From positions 1 to 17,338 of the forward strand of contig UQOB01000025.1 of the NCBI GenBank assembly GCA_900542595.1: 17,338 bases of DNA, given 5' to 3'. Both the position numbers and the translations under genes were made by a program. The stretch comes from an uncultured Mollicutes bacterium. GTDB lineage: Bacteria > Bacillota_I > Bacilli_A > RFN20 > CAG-826. Below the pieces are notes generated by a model. The model was not told where the DNA came from. It was given only the letters and a program-made list of their open reading frames with translations, and ran no database searches. This document shows, piece after piece, positions 1 to 7,034 of this stretch. Positions within the stretch are counted from its first letter, which is position 1; each line of letters opens with the position of its first letter.

Positions 1-104
1 ATTAAAATGAAAAGGGGGAAGGTAAACCACCGATATCGCCCGATGAAATATGTGTTTCTAAGCCTCTCGCGGATTATTTTCTAAACACCGATGTTCTCTA
101 TACG

Positions 105-818
105 ATGGTGATGAAAATGAGCACCATGAATGACGGAAGGTTAATCTTTTCGCCTATGAAAAGTAAGGTCAAGGTGACAGGAGTGATCGATGAGCCGGGT
201 TACATCATCTATGGGCGGAAAGATTGGCAAGTCGATTACTTTCGTGATTACTTTGGTTTTTCTTCCTTCGATTTAGAGAGCCGGCAATTTGTTTTTAAAC
301 ACCAGGAAAAGATAGATGGAAAAGCGCTTCAAAATAAGCTTTTGAATCATTTTTCAGATTGCACAATAGTGTCGCCTCAAAAGATTATCCAAGAAAGCGT
401 CACCAGCATCATGCTTCTTTTAAAAACCATTGTCTATGTCTTAACTTTTTTCGCAGTAATCCTCTCAATTTTCTTACTGTTTTCCACCTCGCATTTTGCG
501 GTTACGGAACTTAAAAATGAGGGTAAAACCTTATTCAATTTAGGTTTCTCTTTTAAGGAAATCTTTTCGATGTATTTCGCTTTCTCGCTTTTACTTATGG
601 GCATCTCTTCTGTCTTCAGTTTCTTAATTGCGATTTTCCTTCAAAATTCTCTTCAAAATGAGATTGGAGCCTTGTTCGGGGGACAATCGTCTTTCACGAT
701 TGACCCGATATCGATATTGACTGTCCTCATCTTTTTCCTCGTTGGCGTGGCTTTTTCCTACCTCAGCATTACCCTTTGGCTTAAGAAAAGAAGCTTCGAA
801 AATGAAGAACGAACCTAA
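105..818 (+). CDS. FtsX-like ABC transporter permease, C-terminal part (5' end interrupted or outside the window)
   Basis: This is the C-terminal portion of a MacB/FtsX-type permease, the membrane subunit of an ABC transporter that typically handles peptides, lipids or cell-wall signals. From the first ATG there is an extracytoplasmic segment (residues 1 to about 95) and then three hydrophobic segments near residues 100-130, 148-180 and 200-226. These match the last three helices of the four-helix FtsX fold. The C-terminus is charged and cytoplasmic. The frame stays open and protein-like upstream of this ATG back to base 6 (for example PPISPDEICVSKPLADYF), so the ATG at 105 is not the true start. 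A TAA at 3-5 closes the frame at the window edge, and an A/G homopolymer run (10-18) could be a frameshift site. The family call is firm; the transported substrate cannot be told. Confidence 0.75.
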   Translation: MVMKMSTMNDGRLIFSPMKSKVKVTGVIDEPGYIIYGRKDWQVDYFRDYFGFSSFDLESRQFVFKHQEKIDGKALQNKLLNHFSDCTIVSPQKIIQESVTSIMLLLKTIVYVLTFFAVILSIFLLFSTSHFAVTELKNEGKTLFNLGFSFKEIFSMYFAFSLLLMGISSVFSFLIAIFLQNSLQNEIGALFGGQSSFTIDPISILTVLIFFLVGVAFSYLSITLWLKKRSFENEERT

Positions 819-823
819 ATGGT

Positions 824-852
824 TCGACATGCTCTTTGCTAAGTGTTATATT
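824..852 (+). promoter_or_regulatory. Putative sigma-70-type promoter for the cold-shock gene and downstream run
   Basis: A -35 box TCGACA (824-829) and a -10 box TATATT (847-852) each match consensus at five of six positions, with a 17-base spacer. The predicted start is near 859, giving a leader of only about 13 bases before the ATG at 872. The promoter lies just after the permease stop and would drive the csd-ychF-ispF-argS run. This is a motif call only. Confidence 0.5.
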
Positions 853-871
853 TTGTGGGGAAATTTTAGCA

Positions 872-1069
872 ATGAATGGCATGATTAAAATGTATAACCG
901 GGAAAAAGGCTACGGCTTTATCCACGGAGAAGATAAACAAGATTATTTTTTTCACGTTAGTTCGCTTCAAAACATCGAACCGCACAATGTGGTAACCGGC
1001 CTCGAAGTATTCTTCGAAGTCACGGAGTCAGAAAGAGGGTTTCGGGCAGAAAACGTCCGAAAAATTTAA
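872..1069 (+). CDS. Cold-shock domain (CSD) RNA-binding protein
   Basis: A 65-residue single-domain protein of the CspA type, an OB-fold that binds single-stranded RNA or DNA and melts RNA secondary structure. The RNP1 motif KGYGFI lies near residues 11-16 and an RNP2-like DYFFHVSSL near residues 24-32; both carry the expected aromatic residues. The frame extends upstream to an ATG at 836, but those residues do not look like a CSD and would overlap the promoter. I therefore place the start at 872, where the normal CSD N-terminus begins; 881 is an alternative. No good Shine-Dalgarno is present, only a G-rich patch at 857-860. The stop is 2 bases before ychF, suggesting co-transcription. The family is clear; whether it responds to cold is not visible. 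Confidence 0.85.
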   Translation: MNGMIKMYNREKGYGFIHGEDKQDYFFHVSSLQNIEPHNVVTGLEVFFEVTESERGFRAENVRKI

Positions 1070-1071
1070 AG

Positions 1072-2181
1072 ATGGGATTAAAAGCGGGCATCGTCGGCCT
1101 TCCTAACGTCGGGAAGAGCACCCTATTTAACGCTATAACGAATAACCACGTATTAGCGGAAAATTATCCGTTCGCGACCATCAAACCCAACACCGGGGTG
1201 GTGACCGTTCCGGATAAACGTTTAGACTTTTTAACTGACCTTTTTAAACCGGAAAGAAAGATCAATGCGACCTTTGAATTCTACGATATAGCAGGTCTGG
1301 TCAAAGGGGCGAGCAAAGGTGAAGGTTTAGGTAACCAATTCTTAGGCGCTATCAGGGAATGCGACGCGATAGTGGAAGTGGTCAGATGCTTTGAAAACGC
1401 TGATATTGTCCACGTTGAGAACACTGTCGATCCAGCCAGAGACATCGATATCATCAATCTCGAGCTCGCGATGGCGGACCTCGAAACCGTCAATAATCGT
1501 CTCGCTAAAATTGAACCGAAAGTGAGAGTCGCCAAAGATAAAGTAGCCCTCGAAGAAAAAGCGATTTTAGCGCCTTTAAAAGAAACCTTAGAACAAGGTT
1601 TACCAGCTAGATTAACCAAAGGATTAACAAGTGACCAAATCGCGTATGCGAGAAAGAATTTCTTTCTTTTAACGTTAAAGCCGATATTGTACGTCGCTAA
1701 TGTCAGCGATAGCGATTATGCTTCTCTCGACACCTGTAAGTATTATCAAATCGTTAAAGAAATCGCCGACAAAGAAGGCACTGTCTGCATTCCGGTCAGC
1801 TGCGAAATTGAGTATGAAATCTCCACGCTTCCGTTAAGTGAAAGAGCGGATTTCCTTTCTTCCATCGGAGCGGAAGAAAGCGGTCTTGATAAGTTAGTAA
1901 AAGCCAGCTATAAACTCTTGAATCTTTCGACCTTCTTTACAGTCGGAAGCGATGAATGCCGGGCTTGGACCTTCAAAAACGGGATGACCGCTCCTGAATG
2001 CGCCGGTATCATCCACACCGACTTCCAACGCGGCTTCATTAAAGCGGAAGTTTATGACTTTCAAGATATCGAAACTTTAGGAAGTGAACTTAAAGTCAAA
2101 GAAGCTGGTAAACTTCGGCAAGAAGGCAAAGATTACATCATGAAAGACGGGGACATTGTCTTCTTCAAATTTAACGTATGA
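1072..2181 (+). CDS. ychF: YchF/OLA1 family redox-regulated ATPase
   Basis: A 369-residue Obg-related P-loop protein that, unlike most of its family, prefers ATP. It associates with ribosomes and affects translation and stress responses. The P-loop GLPNVGKST is at residues 9-17, and the G3 motif D72-IAG is followed by the YchF-typical KGASKGEGLGNQFL segment. The base-specificity loop is NVSD rather than NKxD, as expected for YchF. The C-terminal TGS domain starts near residue 285 (FFTVGSDECRAWTF). Length matches the usual 360-370 residues. The start is 2 bases after the CSD stop without a clear Shine-Dalgarno, so translational coupling is likely. The TGA stop overlaps the ispF start. Confidence 0.97.
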   Translation: MGLKAGIVGLPNVGKSTLFNAITNNHVLAENYPFATIKPNTGVVTVPDKRLDFLTDLFKPERKINATFEFYDIAGLVKGASKGEGLGNQFLGAIRECDAIVEVVRCFENADIVHVENTVDPARDIDIINLELAMADLETVNNRLAKIEPKVRVAKDKVALEEKAILAPLKETLEQGLPARLTKGLTSDQIAYARKNFFLLTLKPILYVANVSDSDYASLDTCKYYQIVKEIADKEGTVCIPVSCEIEYEISTLPLSERADFLSSIGAEESGLDKLVKASYKLLNLSTFFTVGSDECRAWTFKNGMTAPECAGIIHTDFQRGFIKAEVYDFQDIETLGSELKVKEAGKLRQEGKDYIMKDGDIVFFKFNV

Positions 2182-2672
2182 ACATCAGAATCGGTTTAGG
2201 AAATGACACTCATCGTTTAAGCCCGGAAAAGGGTTATTTAACCTTGGGTGGCATCCAAATTCCTTCTGACCACGTCATCATCGCTCATAGCGATGGGGAT
2301 TTAGTCCTCCACGCCTTAAGCGATGCGATACTCGGGGCGATTGGGGCTAACGATATTGGAGAGCTCTTTCCTGATAACTTAGAAAAAACCAAGAACATGA
2401 GTTCGGTGGAAATCCTAGACGCAGCCTTAAAACTAATGAAAGAAAAAGGCTATCGGGTTAACAATGTTGATATTGTTCTCGAACTAGAAGAGCCAAAGAT
2501 TGCTCCGTATAAAACGAAGATTAGAGAAAACTTAGCGAGACTCTTAGATATTGATATCTCCTGTGTCGGTTTTAAAGGCAAGACGGGAGAAAAAGTCGAT
2601 GCGGTCGGAGAAAAAAGAGCGATCAAAGCCACCTGCGTGGTCTTACTGAAAGGAGAGAAAGATGAACAATGA
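2178..2672 (+). CDS. ispF: 2-C-methyl-D-erythritol 2,4-cyclodiphosphate synthase
   Basis: IspF catalyses the cyclisation step of the MEP isoprenoid pathway, converting CDP-methylerythritol 2-phosphate to the 2,4-cyclodiphosphate and releasing CMP; family members are homotrimers. The 164-residue protein has the GLGNDTH signature giving metal ligands D10 and H12, the AHSDGD segment and the third ligand H45 (E. coli equivalents D8, H10, H42). The C-terminal KGKTGEKVDAVGE segment is also typical. The start overlaps the ychF stop in an ATGA arrangement and has no Shine-Dalgarno, pointing to coupled translation. Its end overlaps argS by 11 bases. The cytidylyltransferase IspD lies about 9 kb away on the other strand, so the pathway genes are split. 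Confidence 0.97.
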   Translation: MNIRIGLGNDTHRLSPEKGYLTLGGIQIPSDHVIIAHSDGDLVLHALSDAILGAIGANDIGELFPDNLEKTKNMSSVEILDAALKLMKEKGYRVNNVDIVLELEEPKIAPYKTKIRENLARLLDIDISCVGFKGKTGEKVDAVGEKRAIKATCVVLLKGEKDEQ

Positions 2673-4290
2673 AGAACAATTAAAAGAAATAATCGCCGAA
2701 GCTTTTAAAAAAGCTGGCTATCCTTTAAACATCAGCGATATTCAAATCGAAAAGAGCAAGGATCCTCTCCATGGCGACTATGCCTGTGCGGCGTGCTTAA
2801 AGCTTGCGAGAACTTTTAAAAAAGCACCTCGTGATTTAGCTAATGCGGTATTACCGAATCTTGAAGGTTCCATCATCGATAAAGTCGAAATTGCTGGCCC
2901 GGGTTTCTTAAATTTCTTTTTAAAGAAAGAAGCCTTGAGCGATATCGTCAATAAAATCATCGAAGAAGATGAACACTTCGGGGACGGGGAAGATAAGCAT
3001 TTCTCTTATAACATCGAATACGTGAGCGCTAACCCGACGGGGGACCTTCACTTAGGGCATACCAGAGGCGCAGCTTTAGGGGATAGCATCGCTAATATCT
3101 TAAAGAAAGCCGGTTACGGAGTGACGAGAGAATACTACGTCAATGACTGCGGCAATCAAATCCGACACTTAGGTCTTTCCATCAGAGCGAGGTACCATGA
3201 ACTATTTGGGGAACCCTTAGTCCTCGGGGAAGACGATTACCACGGGGTCGACCTCATTGAAATCGCGAAAGAAATTAAAGAGAAATATGGCGATAAATAC
3301 TTAGTTGATAACGACGAAAGCAAGACTTTCTTCGAACAATATGGCCGAGAAAAAGAATTAGCGAAAATTAAAAAAGATTTAGCGGATTTCGGGGTTAAAT
3401 TCGATATCTTCTCTTACGAAAGCGATATTCGGAAGGGCGATACGATTAAGAACACCATCCAAGAATTAAGAGATAAGGGTTTCGTCTATGAACAAGATGG
3501 AGCCACTTACCTTAAAACTACCGCGTTCCTCGATGATAAGGATAGACCAATTATCAAGAAAGATGGTTCTTACACCTACTTCATGCCGGATATCTGTTAT
3601 CACTACTTAAAAAAGAGCAGGGGTTACGATGTCTTGATCGACATGCTCGGGGCTGATCACCACGGTTACATCAACCGGATGAAGAGCGCCATGATGATGA
3701 AAGGTTATCCGGAAGATTCCCTGAACATCGTCATCTATCAGATCGTCCGGGTCTTTAAAGACGGGGAAGAAGTGAGGATGAGTAAACGGACGGGTAAAGC
3801 GATTACCCACCGGGAACTCGTGGAAGAAGTCGGGGTTGATGCGGTGAGGTATTACTTCGCAACGAAAGCGCCGGGCTTACATCTCGACTTCGATATCAAT
3901 CTCGCGGTCAGTAAGAGTAAGGATAATCCGGTGTATTACGTCGAGTACGCTCACGCGAGAATCGCGAGCCTCTTAAAACTCGGGGAAGAATTCAATCTTC
4001 CCTTTGACGGAAAACTCTTAACGAGCGAAGAAGAAACAACCATTCTTAAAAAGTTAGCGGCCTTCCCGAGCGTCGTAAGCGGAACCGCTCAGAGCTTAAA
4101 CCCCTCGAAGATTGGGAATTACTTAGAAGAATTAGCGCAGTTAATTCATGAATACTACGCGAAAGTTAAGATCCTTGACCGGGATAATCCAGCCTTATCG
4201 TCCGCTCGGCTGCAATTACTCAAAGCTTCCAAAATTGTCATTAAGGAAGGTTTACGCCTATTAGGTGTAAAATCTTACGACAAAATGTAA
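2662..4290 (+). CDS. argS: Arginyl-tRNA synthetase (class I)
   Basis: A 542-residue class I aminoacyl-tRNA synthetase that charges tRNA-Arg in the cytoplasm. Domain order is typical: an N-terminal Add-1 domain (about 1-105), a Rossmann catalytic core with the HIGH-class motif H130-L-G-H133, the RMSK version of the KMSKS loop at 372-375, and a C-terminal DALR helical anticodon-binding domain (about 410-542). Many ArgRS lack a clean KMSK, so its presence here is notable but not rare. The start is inside the end of ispF, and a purine-rich Shine-Dalgarno (AAAGGAGAG) precedes the ATG. No T-box or other leader is visible because the gene has no leader of its own. Confidence 0.97.
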   Translation: MNNEEQLKEIIAEAFKKAGYPLNISDIQIEKSKDPLHGDYACAACLKLARTFKKAPRDLANAVLPNLEGSIIDKVEIAGPGFLNFFLKKEALSDIVNKIIEEDEHFGDGEDKHFSYNIEYVSANPTGDLHLGHTRGAALGDSIANILKKAGYGVTREYYVNDCGNQIRHLGLSIRARYHELFGEPLVLGEDDYHGVDLIEIAKEIKEKYGDKYLVDNDESKTFFEQYGREKELAKIKKDLADFGVKFDIFSYESDIRKGDTIKNTIQELRDKGFVYEQDGATYLKTTAFLDDKDRPIIKKDGSYTYFMPDICYHYLKKSRGYDVLIDMLGADHHGYINRMKSAMMMKGYPEDSLNIVIYQIVRVFKDGEEVRMSKRTGKAITHRELVEEVGVDAVRYYFATKAPGLHLDFDINLAVSKSKDNPVYYVEYAHARIASLLKLGEEFNLPFDGKLLTSEEETTILKKLAAFPSVVSGTAQSLNPSKIGNYLEELAQLIHEYYAKVKILDRDNPALSSARLQLLKASKIVIKEGLRLLGVKSYDKM

Positions 4291-4313
4291 TAGAATATTA
4301 GAAGGAGAACATT

Positions 4314-4736
4314 ATGGAAAAGAATATCAGCATGTTAGACGTCGCTCTTAAAATCTTGACCGACGCTAAGACCTCGCTGCCCTTCCGGGAACTCTACGAT
4401 AAAATCGCGGAAGAACTCAAGATGACCGACAGCGAAAAGAAAGAAAATATTGGGATTTTTTATACTTATTTAACCCTCGACGGCCACTTTGTCGCTTTGA
4501 CGGATAATCATTGGGATTTAAGAAGCCGCCACACCTTCGATAAGGTCCACATCGATGTCCGGGACGTCTATAGCGAAGTCAATACCGAAAGCGGTGACGA
4601 AGAAGATAAAGACGAACAAAAAGAATATGATGCCAGTATGGAAGGCATGGCTGTCGAAGATGAATATGACAGCGAAAATGATGAAGAGAAGCACAATGAA
4701 TACGACGAAGACGTCAGCTCTCTCATCAACAATTAA
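4314..4736 (+). CDS. rpoE: DNA-directed RNA polymerase delta subunit
   Basis: Delta is the Firmicute-specific RNA polymerase accessory subunit, which speeds recycling and affects promoter selectivity. This 140-residue protein has an N-terminal HARE-HTH winged-helix domain (about 1-80: MLDVALKIL, LPFRELYDKI, a Tyr-rich strand and DNHWDLR) followed by a disordered, strongly acidic tail (about 90-140) rich in Asp and Glu. The tail is shorter than in the 173-residue B. subtilis protein. A clear GAAGGAG Shine-Dalgarno lies at 4301-4307, six bases before the ATG. In many Firmicutes pyrG follows rpoE, but here fba follows after 31 bases. The acidic low-complexity tail and HARE-HTH together make the call firm. 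Confidence 0.93.
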   Translation: MEKNISMLDVALKILTDAKTSLPFRELYDKIAEELKMTDSEKKENIGIFYTYLTLDGHFVALTDNHWDLRSRHTFDKVHIDVRDVYSEVNTESGDEEDKDEQKEYDASMEGMAVEDEYDSENDEEKHNEYDEDVSSLINN

Positions 4737-4767
4737 CTAGTTTTCATTAAGAAAGGAGAGGCTATAT

Positions 4768-5625
4768 ATGGCACTCGAAAATATGAAAAATATGCTCCTC
4801 AAAGCGCAAGAGGGGCGGTACGCCGTCGGGCAATTCAACATCAATAACGTTGAATGGACGGGAGCGATTTTGGACGAAGCCCAAAAGCTCAAATGCCCAG
4901 TCATCCTCGGGGTTAGCGAAGGAGCCATGAAGTATATGGGCGGTTGGCATACCGTCGTCGGCATGGTCAAAGGCTACATCGAAGATAATAACATCACTGT
5001 TCCGGTCGCGCTTCACGTCGACCACGGTCAATCCTTCGAAAGCGTCAAAGCCGCTATCGATGCTGGCTTTACTTCCGTCATGATCGATGGAAGCCATTTA
5101 CCGCTCGAAGAAAATATCGCCTTAACGAAGAAAGTCGTCGATTATGCGCACCCCAGAGGCGTCAGCGTTGAAGCTGAACTCGGACGGGTCGGTGGCCAAG
5201 AAGATAATGTCGTCGCGGAAAGCATGTATGCGGTCCCCTCGGAATGTGTCAGAATGGTCAATGAAACCGGTATCGACTGCTTAGCACCGGCTTTAGGAAG
5301 CGTCCATGGACCTTACCACGGTGAACCGAAACTCGGCTTCAAAGAAATGGAAGAAATCCATGAACTCGTCAAGGTTCCGCTCGTCCTCCACGGTGGAAGC
5401 GGCATCCCGGATTTCCAACTCAGAATGGCGATCGAACGGGGAACCTGCAAGATCAACGTCAACACGGAATGCCAACAATACTGGGCGAGAATCGTCCGAG
5501 AAGTTATCGCCAAGGATAAAGATGTCTATGATCCGAGAAAGATCATCGGACCTGGCAAAAAAGGCATTCAACAAACGATGGAAGAACACTGCAAAGTGTT
5601 CGGCTGCATCGGGAAAGCTGAATAA
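4768..5625 (+). CDS. fba: Class II fructose-1,6-bisphosphate aldolase
   Basis: A 285-residue zinc-dependent aldolase that reversibly cleaves fructose 1,6-bisphosphate to DHAP and glyceraldehyde 3-phosphate in glycolysis. Zinc and catalytic residues are visible: D85-H86 in HVDHG, E-containing VSVEAELG, H180 in VHGPYHG and H208 in LHGGSG. The GTCKINVNTE segment binds the DHAP phosphate. Length and motifs are those of the Bacillus FbaA type. A strong AAAGGAG Shine-Dalgarno (4752-4758) sits nine bases before the ATG. A GC-rich hairpin follows the stop. Confidence 0.97.
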   Translation: MALENMKNMLLKAQEGRYAVGQFNINNVEWTGAILDEAQKLKCPVILGVSEGAMKYMGGWHTVVGMVKGYIEDNNITVPVALHVDHGQSFESVKAAIDAGFTSVMIDGSHLPLEENIALTKKVVDYAHPRGVSVEAELGRVGGQEDNVVAESMYAVPSECVRMVNETGIDCLAPALGSVHGPYHGEPKLGFKEMEEIHELVKVPLVLHGGSGIPDFQLRMAIERGTCKINVNTECQQYWARIVREVIAKDKDVYDPRKIIGPGKKGIQQTMEEHCKVFGCIGKAE

Positions 5626-5639
5626 ATTCTTTTATAACG

Positions 5640-5668
5640 AGAGGCACGGGGAAACCCGTGCTTCTTTC
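5640..5668 (+). terminator. Hairpin with weak T-tract between fba and cysQ (terminator or attenuator)
   Basis: An 11-base-pair stem (5640-5650 with 5655-5665, one G-U pair) closed by a GAAA tetraloop is followed by a short, interrupted T-tract. It lies 14 bases after the fba stop and just before the cysQ Shine-Dalgarno. It probably dampens read-through from fba into cysQ or stabilises the fba 3' end rather than terminating fully, since no promoter for cysQ is evident. Confidence 0.6.
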
Positions 5669-5682
5669 AGGGAGGGAAAGTG

Positions 5683-6462
5683 ATGTTTGAGAAAGAACTT
5701 CAAGCGATGAAAGCAGCGGCGGTCCTCGCCGAACAAGCGATCCTGGAGATTTATCACACCAATTTTAAGGTCGAAATCAAAAGCGATAATTCGCCGGTCA
5801 CCAAAGCGGATAAAACCGCTGATAAGTTGATTAGGGAATATCTTCATCGCCTCTTTCCCACTTACGCTTTTCTGACCGAAGAAAGTAAGGACGATAAAAG
5901 CCGTCTAACTAATGACTACGTCTTCATCGTTGACCCGGTCGACGGGACGAAAGAATTTGTAGCGAGGGACGGGGAATTTACTACCAATATCGCTCTTTGC
6001 TATAAGCACGAAATTGTCGCGGGTTTAATCCACGTTCCTACCAAAGACTTCATGTACTGGGCTTTAAAAGGAAAAGGCGCCTTCCTCGAAAGAAAGGGAG
6101 GAGAACCAATTCCCTTAAAAGTCAGCAATAGAACAAAGGATTTACGTGTTTTAATCTCGAGAAGTTTCTTCAACGAAAAAGAAAAAGCGATGATTGAAAA
6201 ACATCATGACCAAATCATCGATGTTCATCCCTTAGGGGCGGCCTTAAAGTTCGGTGCGATAGCGGAAGGGGTCGCTGACCTCACTTACCGCTTTAGCCCC
6301 AACACCAAAGAATGGGATATTGCTCCCGGTGTCCTCTTAGTGGAAGAAGCCGGCGGGGTGGTCGTAAAACCCGATTTAACTAAGTACACCTTTAACCGGG
6401 AAGATCCGTATAACCGGGAAGGCTATATCGTCGCGAACCGGATTGAAAACGTCTTACTTTAA
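5683..6462 (+). CDS. cysQ: CysQ-like 3'(2'),5'-bisphosphate nucleotidase (inositol monophosphatase superfamily)
   Basis: A 259-residue Mg-dependent phosphatase of the FIG superfamily. CysQ enzymes hydrolyse 3'-phosphoadenosine 5'-phosphate (PAP) to AMP, removing a by-product of sulfate assimilation and carrier-protein priming. Visible motifs are SDNSPVTKAD near the N-terminus, the LTEES metal-ligand segment, D84-P-V-D87-G-T with the CysQ-favoured KEF continuation, and EWDIAPG near residue 210. A GTG lies directly before this ATG, but GGAGGG at 5671-5676 is better spaced for the ATG at 5683, so I chose that. Inositol monophosphatase activity is the main alternative. A bidirectional terminator follows. 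Confidence 0.85.
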   Translation: MFEKELQAMKAAAVLAEQAILEIYHTNFKVEIKSDNSPVTKADKTADKLIREYLHRLFPTYAFLTEESKDDKSRLTNDYVFIVDPVDGTKEFVARDGEFTTNIALCYKHEIVAGLIHVPTKDFMYWALKGKGAFLERKGGEPIPLKVSNRTKDLRVLISRSFFNEKEKAMIEKHHDQIIDVHPLGAALKFGAIAEGVADLTYRFSPNTKEWDIAPGVLLVEEAGGVVVKPDLTKYTFNREDPYNREGYIVANRIENVLL

Positions 6463-6467
6463 ACAAT

Positions 6468-6501
6468 AAAAAACAGGAGAGAACTAAGCTTCTCTCCTTT
6501 T
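6468..6501. terminator. Bidirectional intrinsic terminator between cysQ and the NifU-like gene
   Basis: The inverted repeat AGGAGAGA (6475-6482) / TCTCTCCT (6491-6498) forms an 8-base-pair stem. It is followed on the plus strand by a T-run and on the minus strand by six T residues (A-run 6468-6473). It therefore serves both convergent genes, and its plus-strand T-run touches the stop codon of the minus-strand gene. Confidence 0.85.
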
Positions 6502-6809
6502 TATTTGCCTTCGTTTTCTTTCAGTTTTCGTTGGAAATATTGTTCCATCACTTCGACCGGGACATCTTTATCCGCGTTGACGCAGCGGATAACGCCGGGT
6601 ACTTCTTCGATGAGAACCATTTCGACCCCAGTGGAGATATCTTGCGAGACATAAGCGCACCCCTCGCAGGCCCCGATCATCTTCACATAGACGACCCCAT
6701 CCTTAAAACCGATATATTCAATATCCCCGCCTTCACGTTGCAGGAAGTATCGGATTTTTTCGAGGACCGCCTCGATTTGTTGGTCAATATTCGGGTTCAA
6801 GTTTTCCAT
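6501..6809 (-). CDS. NifU-like C-terminal domain protein (Fe-S cluster scaffold/carrier)
   Basis: A 102-residue stand-alone NifU C-terminal (Nfu/YutI-type) domain. Such proteins bind or transfer Fe-S clusters through a CxxC motif, seen here as C48-E-G-C51 in MIGACEGC. REGGDIEYIGFKDGVVYVKM is the usual beta-hairpin before it. The frame extends 12 codons further upstream to an ATG at 6845, but those residues are not part of the fold. The ATG at 6809 starts a normal N-terminus, and a -10-like TAAAAT lies 8 bases before it without a Shine-Dalgarno. The gene stands alone, convergent with cysQ and divergent from pepF. Fe-S function follows from the family; no suf or isc partner is visible in this window. 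Confidence 0.88.
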   Translation of the reverse strand: MENLNPNIDQQIEAVLEKIRYFLQREGGDIEYIGFKDGVVYVKMIGACEGCAYVSQDISTGVEMVLIEEVPGVIRCVNADKDVPVEVMEQYFQRKLKENEGK

Positions 6810-6817
6810 CTCAAGAG

Positions 6818-6845
6818 ATTTTATTGTGTAAATTAGAAAAAGCAA
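6818..6845 (-). promoter_or_regulatory. Putative promoter of the NifU-like gene, close to a leaderless start
   Basis: On the minus strand a -10-like TAAAAT (6818-6823) ends 8 bases before the ATG. A weak -35-like TTGCTT (6840-6845) lies 16 bases further upstream. The predicted transcript starts within 1-3 bases of the start codon. A second perfect TATAAT (6925-6930, minus strand) without a good -35 could give a longer leader of about 110 bases. Confidence 0.35.
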
Positions 6846-6980
6846 CTAAGAAGCATTGAAAGATGTATTTTTGTTCATTAATTTTCTTCTCTCAATTAAA
6901 TTAAAAGCTTCTAATTCTCTATGTATTATAAGTATCGATGATTACTACCTTTACATTTGTTCAGTATTCTCTAATATTGC

Positions 6981-7008
6981 TTGACGTTTCGGAATTTCGC
7001 TTAACAAT
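6981..7008 (+). promoter_or_regulatory. Putative promoter of pepF
   Basis: TTGACG (6981-6986) matches the -35 consensus at five of six positions. A weaker -10-like AACAAT (7003-7008) follows after 16 bases. Transcription would start near 7015 and leave a short leader containing the AGGAG Shine-Dalgarno (7024-7028) before the pepF ATG. Confidence 0.45.
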
Positions 7009-7034
7009 ATCAATGGCACATTTAGGAGATATTT

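Noticed and set aside
836..871. Longer cold-shock protein starting at 836
   Set aside because: The extra residues do not fit the CSD, lack a ribosome-binding site and overlap the -10 box.
2178..2672. Possible Mycoplasma-type code with TGA as Trp
   Set aside because: ychF, ispF, the HAD gene and feoB all end in TGA at the expected C-termini. Reading through would add non-homologous tails.
4762..5097. 111-codon minus-strand open frame antisense to fba
   Set aside because: Fully covered by conserved aldolase sequence including HVDHG. No independent coding signal.
6531..6836. 101-codon plus-strand open frame over the NifU-like gene
   Set aside because: The minus strand encodes a clear NifU domain with CxxC; this frame is its shadow.
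6846..6878. Minus-strand 10-codon frame MNKNTSFNAS upstream of the NifU-like gene
   Set aside because: Only a loose purine-rich stretch precedes it, there is no biased composition or attenuator, and frames of this length are expected by chance.
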